Part shown: in pieces, positions 56,560 through 63,703 of the stretch
How positions within the stretch are numbered: position 1 is the stretch's first letter
How the letters are laid out: each line of letters begins with the position of its first letter
NCBI GenBank assembly: GCA_004332335.1
Contig: SISS01000015.1
Coordinates: 1 to 64,000, forward strand
Length of the DNA stretch: 64,000 nt
From: Methanoregulaceae archaeon UXB-2016
Lineage (GTDB): Archaea; Halobacteriota; Methanomicrobia; Methanomicrobiales; Methanospirillaceae
Direction of reading: 5' to 3'
Translations under genes and position numbers: made by a program
Notes under the pieces: generated by a model
What the model was told of the DNA's origin: nothing
The model's input: the letters and a program-made list of their open reading frames with translations, nothing else
Database searches by the model: none

Positions 56560-57221
56560 CGGCCGCTCCTGACCGCGTCGAGCGGCACGGTGCCCCGGTG
56601 TACCGCGGTCGCGACGATCGCGCCGTCGAAGCCCTTATCCCGGAGGAGGTCGAGGTCGTCGCTCGTCCGAACGCCCCCGCCGTAGAGGAGAGGCAGGTCC
56701 GAGGCGGCCCTGAGTCGGTCCAGTAGGGCGCTGTCAAGGCCCCGCTCGGTCCCGACCGCCCCTACGTCGAGGAGGAGGTGCCCGCCGACCGCGAGGGAGC
56801 GGACCCGCTCGAGGAACTGGACCGGTTCCTCGCCCCACGGCGTGACGAGCCCGTCGCGACAGTCGAGCGAGAGGAGGCCTCCGGGGCAGTCGCCGATCGC
56901 GTCGCCGGCGGTCTCGGTCCCGAGGACCGGGACGAACCCCGAGGCCTCCCGGCACTCGCCGGCCGAGCGATAGCCCGCGTCCACGTAGCAAGCCTCGACT
57001 CCGCGGGCGAGGCCGGCGATCGTAGCGGCGTGGTCGCCGGTCCTGCAGATCCGGTCGAGGTCGGCGATATAGAGGTGCCGGGGCCGGAGGGCCGCGAGGT
57101 AGGACTGCGGCTCGGCCGAGGCCGAGAGGCCCCAGTCGAGGGGGCGGTAGGTCTCGCGGGCCCCTGATCGCCCGTGGACGACGAGCCCTCCCTTCAGATC
57201 AACTGCGAGGATCAGGTTCAT
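56550..57221 (-). CDS. HisA/HisF-related TIM-barrel protein of methanogens
   Basis: 223 aa. It looks like a HisA-type barrel: LILAVDLKGGLVVHG at the first strand, LYIADLDRI, and the C-terminal phosphate site LPLLYGGGVRTSDDLDLL and GAIVATAVH. It corresponds to the hisA/hisF-related family shared by methanogens and some methylotrophs rather than true HisA: the catalytic Asp pair of HisA is only partly kept. ATG 57221 has the SD GGAGGA 8-10 nt upstream. It faces mfnB divergently, suggesting, but not proving, a role in C1-carrier biosynthesis. Confidence 0.75.
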   Translation of the reverse strand: MNLILAVDLKGGLVVHGRSGARETYRPLDWGLSASAEPQSYLAALRPRHLYIADLDRICRTGDHAATIAGLARGVEACYVDAGYRSAGECREASGFVPVLGTETAGDAIGDCPGGLLSLDCRDGLVTPWGEEPVQFLERVRSLAVGGHLLLDVGAVGTERGLDSALLDRLRAASDLPLLYGGGVRTSDDLDLLRDKGFDGAIVATAVHRGTVPLDAVRSGRWS

Positions 57222-57334
57222 GCGTGCGTTCCTCCTGATCGATCTGGCGTTCTGTGCTATGATTCCTCCGGAGACCCCCATAAAAAACCGGCAGATTCGG
57301 AACCGCTATTAATGGGTGCGTGTATAACAGCTCT

Positions 57335-58021
57335 ATGCAACTGCTTGTCAGCCCGAGCAGCCTTGAAGAGGCCGGACGCGCGCTCGCCGCCGATATCATC
57401 GACGTCAAGCGACCGGCCGAGGGGTCGCTCGGCGCGAACTTCCCCTGGGTCATCCGGGCAATCACAGAGATGACCGACAAGCCGGTCTCGGCCGCGATCG
57501 GGGACTTTGACAACAGGCCTGGCGGCGCCGCCCTCACCGCCCTTGGGGCTGCCGCGGCCGGCGCGGACTATATCAAGTGCGGGCTGATGGTCGCGGGCGA
57601 GGACCAGGCCCGGGGTCTGATCGAGGCCGTGGTCCGGGCGGTCAAGGACGACTACCCCGAGAAGAAGGTCGTGATCGCGGCCTACTCCGACTTCGAGCGG
57701 CTCGGGACAGTCTCGCCGTTCGCGGTGATCCCGCTCGCGGCAGAGGCCGGTGCGGACCTCGTCATGGTTGACACGGGCAAGAAGGACGGGCGCTCCACCT
57801 TCGAGTTCATGGACGAGCAGACGCTGACGCGCTTCGTCGCGCTCGGCCACGAGGCCGGGCTCGGGGTCGCGCTCGCGGGCTCCCTCGTCTTCGACGACCT
57901 GCCGGCACTCCGCCGGATCGCGCCCGAGATCATCGGGGTCCGCGGGATGGTCTGCGGGGGCGACCGGACGGCGATGCTGAAAGAGGAACTTGTGCATGCG
58001 GCCATGGCTGCGATCAGGTGA
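57335..58021 (+). CDS. mfnB: (5-formylfuran-3-yl)methyl phosphate synthase
   Basis: 228 aa. It makes 4-HFC-P from two glyceraldehyde-3-phosphate molecules, the first step of the furan ring of methanofuran. Motifs: IIDVKRPAEGSLGANFPWVIRAI (Schiff-base region), AAGADYIKCGLM, VMVDTGKKDGRSTFEFMD and the phosphate loop GVALAGSLVFDDL. ATG 57335 lies about 27 bp after TATTAAT (57307-57313), consistent with a leaderless mRNA. The GTG at 57320 is in frame but upstream of the expected transcript start. guaB follows 3 bp downstream. Confidence 0.94.
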   Translation: MQLLVSPSSLEEAGRALAADIIDVKRPAEGSLGANFPWVIRAITEMTDKPVSAAIGDFDNRPGGAALTALGAAAAGADYIKCGLMVAGEDQARGLIEAVVRAVKDDYPEKKVVIAAYSDFERLGTVSPFAVIPLAAEAGADLVMVDTGKKDGRSTFEFMDEQTLTRFVALGHEAGLGVALAGSLVFDDLPALRRIAPEIIGVRGMVCGGDRTAMLKEELVHAAMAAIR

Positions 58022-58024
58022 GTC

Positions 58025-59500
58025 ATGTTCGCACGAAAATTCGAGGAAGCACCCCTGGCTCTGACCTTTGACGACGTCCTGCTCGAGCCCGCGGCCTCGC
58101 GGGTCGAGCCCGACCAGGCCGATGTCGCCTCCCGCTTCTCGCGGCGGATTCCACTGAACATCCCCCTCGTCTCGGCCGCGATGGATACCGTGACAGAGGC
58201 CGCGATGGCGATCGCGATCGCCCGCGAGGGTGGGATCGGCGTGATTCACCGGAACCTGACGGTCGAGGAGGAGTGCCGGCAGGTGGTGCTCGTCAAACAG
58301 GCCGAGGAGCTGATCGAGCGCCAGGTGCAGTCGGTCGGAACCGACGCGACCGTGGCCGAGGTCGAGGAACTGATGAGCCGGCACGGGATCGGGGGTGTCC
58401 CGGTCGTGGACGCCGACAACTGCGTGATCGGGATCGTCTCCCGCCGCGACGTCCGCGCGATCGTGAATCGGCGGGGCCGGGAGTCGATCCGGGCGATCAT
58501 GACGCCGTCCCCGATCACGGCCGACGAGTCGTTCACCATGGAGGACGCCCTCGAGACCATGTACTCGAACAAGGTCGAGCGGCTGCCTGTCACGGACGAG
58601 AAGGGCTGCCTGATCGGGATCATCACCATGCAGGACGTGCTCGAGAAGCACCAGTATCCGCGTGCGGTCCGGGACCGCGACGGCAACCTCCGCGTGGCGG
58701 CCGCGGTCGGTCCGTTCGACCACCCGCGCGCGATGGCCCTGGCCGAGGCCGGCGTGGATGCGCTCGTCGTCGACTGCGCCCACGGCCACAACCTGAACGT
58801 GGTCCGCGGGGTCGGCGAGATCAAGGGCTCGGTCGATATCGACGTCGTGGCTGGAAATATCGCCACCCGTGCCGCGGCCAGCGACCTCGTCGGGATCGTG
58901 GACGGGCTCAAGGTCGGGATCGGGCCGGGCTCGATCTGCACGACCCGGATCGTGGCCGGGGTCGGCGTGCCCCAGATCAGCGCCATCTCCGCGGTTGCCG
59001 ACGTGGCCGTGCCGGCCGGGATCCCGGTCTGCGCCGACGGCGGCGTCCGGTTCTCGGGCGACATCGCTAAGGCGATCGCGGCCGGGGCCGAATCGGTCAT
59101 GCTCGGCTCGCTCCTGGCCGGGACGGACGAGTCCCCCGGCCGGATCGTCGCGATCAAGGGACGGCGGTACAAGCAGTACCGCGGCATGGGCTCGCTCGGC
59201 GTGATGACCACGGGCCAGTCCTCGGACCGCTACTTCCAGAAGAAGGATATCGGCCGGACCAAGTTCGTCCCCGAAGGCGTCGAAGGAGCCACGCCGTACG
59301 TCGGGAAGGTCTCGGACACGATTTACCAGCTCATCGGCGGCCTCAAGTCGGCCATGGGCTATACGAACTCTGCCACGATCTCCGAGCTCCGCGACGGCGG
59401 CCGGTTTGTCCGGATCACGGCCGCAGGCTTCGGCGAGAGCCACCCGCACAACATCCTGATCACGGACGAAGCGCCGAACTACCGGATGTTCGAACAGTAA
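58025..59500 (+). CDS. guaB: IMP dehydrogenase
   Basis: 491 aa. It oxidises IMP to XMP in GTP synthesis. The barrel opens LTFDDVLLEPAASRVEPDQADV; two CBS domains (about residues 95-215) are inserted (VGTDATVAEVEELMSRHGIGGVPVVD and TADESFTMEDALETMYSNKVERLPVTD). The catalytic loop is GIGPGSICTTRIVAGVGVPQ with Cys at about residue 305. The flap region SSDRYFQKKDIGRTKFVPEGVEG and K+ site are intact. Co-transcribed with mfnB. Confidence 0.96.
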   Translation: MFARKFEEAPLALTFDDVLLEPAASRVEPDQADVASRFSRRIPLNIPLVSAAMDTVTEAAMAIAIAREGGIGVIHRNLTVEEECRQVVLVKQAEELIERQVQSVGTDATVAEVEELMSRHGIGGVPVVDADNCVIGIVSRRDVRAIVNRRGRESIRAIMTPSPITADESFTMEDALETMYSNKVERLPVTDEKGCLIGIITMQDVLEKHQYPRAVRDRDGNLRVAAAVGPFDHPRAMALAEAGVDALVVDCAHGHNLNVVRGVGEIKGSVDIDVVAGNIATRAAASDLVGIVDGLKVGIGPGSICTTRIVAGVGVPQISAISAVADVAVPAGIPVCADGGVRFSGDIAKAIAAGAESVMLGSLLAGTDESPGRIVAIKGRRYKQYRGMGSLGVMTTGQSSDRYFQKKDIGRTKFVPEGVEGATPYVGKVSDTIYQLIGGLKSAMGYTNSATISELRDGGRFVRITAAGFGESHPHNILITDEAPNYRMFEQ

Positions 59501-59536
59501 CCCTCTTCTATTTTTAGGACTAACCTGAAGTGAATA

Positions 59537-60160
59537 ATGCTTGAGCACGACGACCTCTCCCGCTTCCTCGATCTGCTCGGCAACAGGAATCGACGGCGGA
59601 TCCTGGACCTGCTGCACCAGAAGCCCTGCTATGTGACCGAGATCGCGGACCGGCTGATCCTCTCGCCGAAGGTCGTGATCGAGCATCTGGCCCTGCTCGA
59701 ACGCGAGCGGCTGATCGGGTTCAACCTGGACGAACGCCGGCGGAAGTACTACTACCTCTACCAGGAGCTCGAGGTCTCGATCGCGGTCCGCGTGACCAGC
59801 GTCGAACGGCCCGTTGCACCTCCGCTGGGCCGCACGGCCCTGATGGCCCACCGCCTCCGGCAGCTCCGGCAGCTCCTCGAGACCCGCGACGGCGTCCTCG
59901 CCAACCTCGACGCGATCGATCGCGAGATCGAACAGAAGCTGACCGATCTCATTAAGTGTAGTGAAGGGGTAATCGAGACCGAGACCGATGTTGATCTCCT
60001 GCTCGCCCTCTCGCTCGGGGCACCGACCGTCGAAGCCCTTCTCGAACTGACCGGGCTCCCGGTCCATGAACTGAACAGCCGTCTGGCATACCTCCAGGGG
60101 ATGGGGGTCGTCCGGGCGGAAGGATCCCAGTACCGGCTGTGTGGTGCTGATGCCAAGTAA
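59537..60160 (+). CDS. ArsR-type winged-helix transcriptional regulator
   Basis: 207 aa. The N-terminal wHTH (LLGNRNRRRILDLLHQKPCYVTEIADRLILSPKVVIEHLALLERERLI, residues 12-60) is of the ArsR/archaeal HTH_20 type. A helical middle (RLRQLRQLLETRDGVLANLDAIDREIEQKL) suggests dimerisation. A second, shorter helix-turn-helix-like C-terminal segment follows (APTVEALLELTGLPVHELNSRLAYLQGMGVV). The start ATG 59537 is about 30 bp after CTATTTTTAG. It overlaps the next gene by 11 bp, a stable pairing in methanogens as far as I can recall. Target genes unknown. Confidence 0.82.
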   Translation: MLEHDDLSRFLDLLGNRNRRRILDLLHQKPCYVTEIADRLILSPKVVIEHLALLERERLIGFNLDERRRKYYYLYQELEVSIAVRVTSVERPVAPPLGRTALMAHRLRQLRQLLETRDGVLANLDAIDREIEQKLTDLIKCSEGVIETETDVDLLLALSLGAPTVEALLELTGLPVHELNSRLAYLQGMGVVRAEGSQYRLCGADAK

Positions 60161-60542
60161 TACCGACGACGAGATCTACCGGAATCTGGCACGATTGCTC
60201 GAACATCTGCTCCGGAGCCTGCCGCAGCCCGAGCCGGGCCAGGTGGTCGGGTTCACGGTCATGACCGGGGCTGCCCCAGTCGAGCCCCAGCTCTATACCT
60301 ACGAGGAAGACGACAGCGTCATCGACTACGAGTGCGTCGAGGGGCGCGAGGAGGTCTACGTGACCGCACGGGTCCCCGCCGATCTCCGGACCGCACCCTA
60401 TGTCGACATTCAGACGCAGCAGATCCGGATCGTGATGGACGACCGGGTCGCCGAGATCGACCTGCCGGTCGCGATCGATATCCGGCACAGTTACTACCAG
60501 GTCCGGCACGGCGTCATGGACGTCTCGTGCCGGAAGCGGTAA
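60150..60542 (+). CDS. Hsp20/CS-domain-like small protein
   Basis: 130 aa. After a helix (DDEIYRNLARLLEHLLRSLP) comes a beta-sandwich: YTYEEDDSVIDYECVEGREEVYVTARVPADLRTAPYVDIQTQQIRIVMDDRVAEIDLPVAIDIRHSYYQVRHGVMDVSCRK. This layout resembles the alpha-crystallin/CS-domain family and related gas-vesicle GvpH-like proteins. ATG 60150 overlaps the ArsR gene by 11 bp; GTG 60141 is an alternative. It is coupled to the regulator, so may act as its partner or in the same stress response. Convergent with mch. Confidence 0.65.
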   Translation: MPSNTDDEIYRNLARLLEHLLRSLPQPEPGQVVGFTVMTGAAPVEPQLYTYEEDDSVIDYECVEGREEVYVTARVPADLRTAPYVDIQTQQIRIVMDDRVAEIDLPVAIDIRHSYYQVRHGVMDVSCRKR

Positions 60543-60558
60543 TCCCTTTTTAAAAAGT

Positions 60559-61506
60559 TCAGAGAAGTCCGAAGGACTTCAGGGTTACATCGGGGTTGAC
60601 TGCGCCCACGTGATAGACGACGCCCTCGTCGAGCTCGTTGATCACGACCTCGGCCGGGCTGAAGAGCGAGGTGTCGATCTGGTAGAAGTCGAAGTTCGCC
60701 TCCTTGAAGATCTCGTAGAACGGCTTGCCGTAACCCTTGGACTTGCTCGACGGCAGTCGGTCGAGGTAGTCCTTGATCTCGGGCGCGCGCATGGTCAGCA
60801 TGATCCGGCCGTGGTAGATGGTAGCGTCGTTCGTCGTCCCCATCGCCTGCGTCGCGTCCTTCTTGACCGGCGGCACGGGCGCCGTGCCGATCGCGGACGA
60901 GATCTTGGTCGTGTCGAACCCGAGCTCGTTCAGCTTGTAGATCGCGGTCTCGACGCAGCGGCCCGAGACCTGGATCGAGCCGACCAGCGAGGCCGTCGGC
61001 GCGACCACGGCGCAGACGTTCCCGACGTCGACGTGGCACTCGTTCGCGATCTTCTCCATCACCTCGCCGTTCGGCAGGTGATCGGACTCGAGTGCGATCA
61101 CGGCCGAGTCGAAGTCGTCCTCGTACCCGATCACCTCGTAGGTGTGCTTCGGCTTGAGCGAGAGCGCTCGCGCCGGGCCCGAGCCCATCGCGAAGTAGTT
61201 CCCGACCTTCACGGTCCAGCCGGCCTTCTGCGCGCCAAGACAGGCGATCGACGGAAAGTCGGTGTTGACCTGGATGAAGGGCATCGGAATTCCCTTGATC
61301 TCTCCCATTGAGAAGTCGACCTCGCCGAGTCCGCCCATGCAGATCTCGGTGAAGGCGCGGCCCGCGGCGTATCCGCCCGTCGTGCTGACTCCGCAGTCGA
61401 CGATACGGGCCCCGTTACCGAGTTCGTGGTAGGCGGCGTTGAACTCCTCCGCGAACTCGGCCAGGTTCTCAAATATCTCCAATGCCAGTTCATTTACGCT
61501 GAGCAC
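60559..61506 (-). CDS. mch: Methenyltetrahydromethanopterin cyclohydrolase
   Basis: 315 aa. It converts 5-formyl-H4MPT to methenyl-H4MPT in methanogenesis from CO2. Signature stretches include GARIVDCGVSTTGGYAAGRAFTEICMGGLG, VNTDFPSIACLGAQKAGW, and KKDATQAMGTTNDATIYHGR. The start is GTG 61506, preceded by AAGGGGG at about 8-nt spacing. The long open frame on the upstream side belongs to the cdc6 shadow and is not coding. A TTATCTCTTTT element about 40 bp upstream may be the TATA box. The gene is expected to be highly expressed. Confidence 0.96.
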   Translation of the reverse strand: MLSVNELALEIFENLAEFAEEFNAAYHELGNGARIVDCGVSTTGGYAAGRAFTEICMGGLGEVDFSMGEIKGIPMPFIQVNTDFPSIACLGAQKAGWTVKVGNYFAMGSGPARALSLKPKHTYEVIGYEDDFDSAVIALESDHLPNGEVMEKIANECHVDVGNVCAVVAPTASLVGSIQVSGRCVETAIYKLNELGFDTTKISSAIGTAPVPPVKKDATQAMGTTNDATIYHGRIMLTMRAPEIKDYLDRLPSSKSKGYGKPFYEIFKEANFDFYQIDTSLFSPAEVVINELDEGVVYHVGAVNPDVTLKSFGLL

Positions 61507-61574
61507 AAAAAGAACCCCCTTATGCCAATAAGGACGGCTGCAAAAGAGATAAGACTTGCCAATATTTTCGGCTC

Positions 61575-62705
61575 CTATGTAAGTCGGGTGAGGATCTGTT
61601 CGGGCTCGTACCGGAGCGTGATCACCCGCGAGCGCCCGCGGCCCGAGCGGTACTGGACATCGATCAGGCGCATGGACTCGAGCTTGGTCACGATCTCGTA
61701 GTACCGCGTGTACCCGAGCGGGAGCGCCTCTTTGATCCGCTCGTAGAACTCGCCGCCCGTGATCTCGGCCCCCTCGGTCTGGGTCTCGGCAAGAAGCCTG
61801 AGCAGGGTCCGCTCCTCGTCTCTGAGCGTCCGGATCACCGCATCGAGGTGGAGGTAGCGCGAGGCCGCGTGGGCCCGGCAGATGTCCTCCTCCTCGATCC
61901 GGCGGCGCCCGTCCATCTCGGCCGCGATCCCGGCCCGCTTCAGCAGGTCGATCCCGACCCGGAGGTCGCCGCCATTCATGGTCTGGTCGACCACGAGCGA
62001 GAGCATCTCGGAGGGGAGCACGCCGGGGTAGAAGCCCTGCTTCGCGCGCTCGTCCAGGATCGTCTCGACCTCGGATGCCGAGTACGGGCTGAAGTAGACC
62101 TCGCCCGGGCGGAAGACCGAGTGGACCCGCACATCGAGCCGCTCGGGGAGGTTGACCGCGAGGTCCGAGAGGATCACGATCACCCCGATCTTGGTGCCCG
62201 GGTAGACCTCGTGGGTCCGCAGGAGCGAGTAGAGGACCCGGTTCAGCTCGTTCTCGTATAGGAGGTAGTTCGCGTCGTCGAGCGCGACCACGAGGATCCT
62301 CTGCTCGCGCTCGAGGATTCGTGCGACTCCGTCGAAGACTTTCTTGGTCGAGGTGCCCGACGCGCGGGGCAGGTGGCCCGAGAGCTGGTGGTAGACCTCG
62401 GAGATAATCCCGAAGGTCGTGTTGTCGATCTGGCAGTTGACATAGACCGGCACGAGCGACTTCGTCGTCTCCTCGATCTCGCCGAAGAGCTTGCGGACGG
62501 TCGTGGTCTTGCCCGTGCCGGGGAGACCGCGGCAGACCGTGTTCATGGGGCGCGCGCCCTGGAGCCCAGGACGGAGCTGGAAGGCCAGCTCCTTCAGCTG
62601 CTCTTCGCGAAAGTTGAACTGTTCGGGGACGAAGTCGGGGTCGAAGACTTCGGGGTCGCGAAAGAGGGTCTCGTCCCACTTGAGCAGATGGCGTGTCACG
62701 GGCAC
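61575..62705 (-). CDS. cdc6: Orc1/Cdc6 replication initiator
   Basis: 376 aa. AAA+ ATPase: Walker A GLPGTGKTTTVRK (about residues 59-71), Walker B ILVVALDDANYLL, sensor I VIVILSDLAVNLP, arginine-containing SVFRPGEVYFSPYSASEV, and a C-terminal winged helix (EISTGEF-like AEITGGEFYERIKEALPLGYTRYYEIVTKLESMRLIDV). It begins with GTG 62705; the upstream gene stops 13 bp earlier, so the pair is probably one transcript. I looked for origin recognition boxes or an AT-rich unwinding region beside it and found none; an origin here is not supported. Confidence 0.94.
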   Translation of the reverse strand: MPVTRHLLKWDETLFRDPEVFDPDFVPEQFNFREEQLKELAFQLRPGLQGARPMNTVCRGLPGTGKTTTVRKLFGEIEETTKSLVPVYVNCQIDNTTFGIISEVYHQLSGHLPRASGTSTKKVFDGVARILEREQRILVVALDDANYLLYENELNRVLYSLLRTHEVYPGTKIGVIVILSDLAVNLPERLDVRVHSVFRPGEVYFSPYSASEVETILDERAKQGFYPGVLPSEMLSLVVDQTMNGGDLRVGIDLLKRAGIAAEMDGRRRIEEEDICRAHAASRYLHLDAVIRTLRDEERTLLRLLAETQTEGAEITGGEFYERIKEALPLGYTRYYEIVTKLESMRLIDVQYRSGRGRSRVITLRYEPEQILTRLT

Positions 62706-62718
62706 CGCGGTTTATCCT

Positions 62719-63327
62719 TTAGAGGTTCTGGATGCAGCGCTTGCAGAGAGTCTTCGAGACAAAGAGCCGGCTGGTCTTCTCCTCGGCGGCGGTCACGGGC
62801 GCTCCGCACTCCTCGCATACAGCACCCGTGGGGGACGGAGCCGGGGCCTTCGCAGCCGGCTTTGCTGCGGGCTTCGGTGTGGGTACGGCCGGCGCCGGTG
62901 CGGGTGGTGCGGGTGCAGGCTCGGCCGGGGCTCTGGGGGCGGCAGGCTCGGGCACGGGCGCGGGCTCCTCTGGCGGCGCTGCCGGTTCCAGCGGGGCTGC
63001 TACCGGCTCGGGGGCCGCCGGCGGCGGCGTGGGCGCGGCGGGTTTCGGAGGAGCCGCCTTCGGTGCCGCGGGCTTCAGGGTCGGAGCGGGGGCGGTCGGG
63101 GCCGACGCGGGAGAGAGGGCGCTCTCGAGGACGCGGCGGCGGTAGTGGGCGATCAGCTCTTCGGTCTCGGCATTTCCCCGGCCGAAGAGGGCGAGGGTCT
63201 GGTCGAGGAACTGCGTGAGCGCGAGGACGTCCTCCTCGCTCTCGACCTCGTCCGAGATCTCGAGCCGGAAGCTCTCGTAATTCTTCAGGTTGACCGTGAC
63301 GCCGATGGTCAGGTTCCGCTTGGACAT
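62719..63327 (-). CDS. Zinc-ribbon protein with long Pro/Ala linker, upstream of cdc6
   Basis: 202 aa. The N-terminal ~65 residues form a small conserved domain (KRNLTIGVTVNLKNYESFRLEISDEVESEEDVLALTQFLDQTLALFG). A linker of about 100 residues is almost wholly Ala and Pro. The C-terminal zinc-ribbon is VCEECGAPVTAAEEKTSRLFVSKTLCKRC. I do not recognise a named family. ATG 63327 is chosen; ATTAATAA at about 63363-63370 is a likely TATA box. It sits 13 bp before cdc6, so a role in replication or DNA metabolism is possible by context only. Confidence 0.65.
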   Translation of the reverse strand: MSKRNLTIGVTVNLKNYESFRLEISDEVESEEDVLALTQFLDQTLALFGRGNAETEELIAHYRRRVLESALSPASAPTAPAPTLKPAAPKAAPPKPAAPTPPPAAPEPVAAPLEPAAPPEEPAPVPEPAAPRAPAEPAPAPPAPAPAVPTPKPAAKPAAKAPAPSPTGAVCEECGAPVTAAEEKTSRLFVSKTLCKRCIQNL

Positions 63328-63455
63328 GGTACTCACTCAGTGTCACATTGCCGCAATGCGGCTTATTAATGCGTCGGTTGAACTTCGATACTGAGGTCGG
63401 CAGGAGATTCTCTCCGCTCATTCCCGCCGAGGCCGGATGTTTCCCATTTTCTTGG

Positions 63456-63600
63456 AATTTATAATACAAAAACCGTGGCGGATTGAGCCCGGCACGATCG
63501 TCCGTGCCCCGGTGCCGGGGACGGCCCGCGGTGGCCTCTTCATCTCCCGGCTCCGGAACCGATCCGGAGCGCCGTCCGGGAAAAAATCAATAGCCCGGAA
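63456..63600 (+). other. Promoter-like element and GC-rich hairpins; candidate structured RNA
   Basis: ATTTATAATAC (63457-63467) is a strong TATA-like sequence with no protein gene after it. Downstream come a stem of about 10 bp (63502-63512 with 63515-63524, one bulge, tight loop) and a second hairpin CCGGA...TCCGG before an A-rich run near 63580. No convincing ORF. It could be an unrecognised RNA or a regulatory stretch. The remaining bases from 63328 to 63640 hold only the promoter of the zinc-ribbon gene. Confidence 0.3.
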
Positions 63601-63640
63601 CCCCGTATTATTGCGTATCCCTTCCGCGGCGGACCCGCGG

Positions 63641-63703
63641 TGACGGCAGATGATGAAAGTTACCCCCACTGATGCGTGATGATGCAGGGGGCTGATGCCG
63701 TTA
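63641..63703 (+). ncRNA. C/D box guide sRNA
   Basis: All four boxes are present in order: C ATGATGA (63650-63656), D' CTGA (63669-63672), C' GTGATGA (63676-63682), D CTGA (63692-63695). The C'-to-D' spacer is only 3 nt, as in compact archaeal sRNAs. A terminal stem TGACGGCA (63641-63648) pairs with TGCCGTTA (63696-63703), eight pairs including one G-U. The D' guide AAGTTACCCCCA would pair with TGGGGGTAACTT; GGGGGTAACT is, from memory, in archaeal 23S rRNA helix 69. The D guide is 9 nt, TGCAGGGGG, target unknown. A TATA-like GTATTATTG (63605-63613) is 30-ish bp upstream. The 3' stem overlaps the convergent apgM stop. Confidence 0.8.

Noticed and set aside
57257-60067. 936-codon minus-strand frame opposite mfnB, guaB and the ArsR gene
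   Set aside because: Same antisense artefact; the composition is skewed to Arg, Asp and Gly and the opposite strand has three certain genes.
61507-63640. Replication origin beside cdc6
   Set aside because: No repeated origin-recognition-box-like motif or AT-rich unwinding region seen; only short gaps flank the gene.
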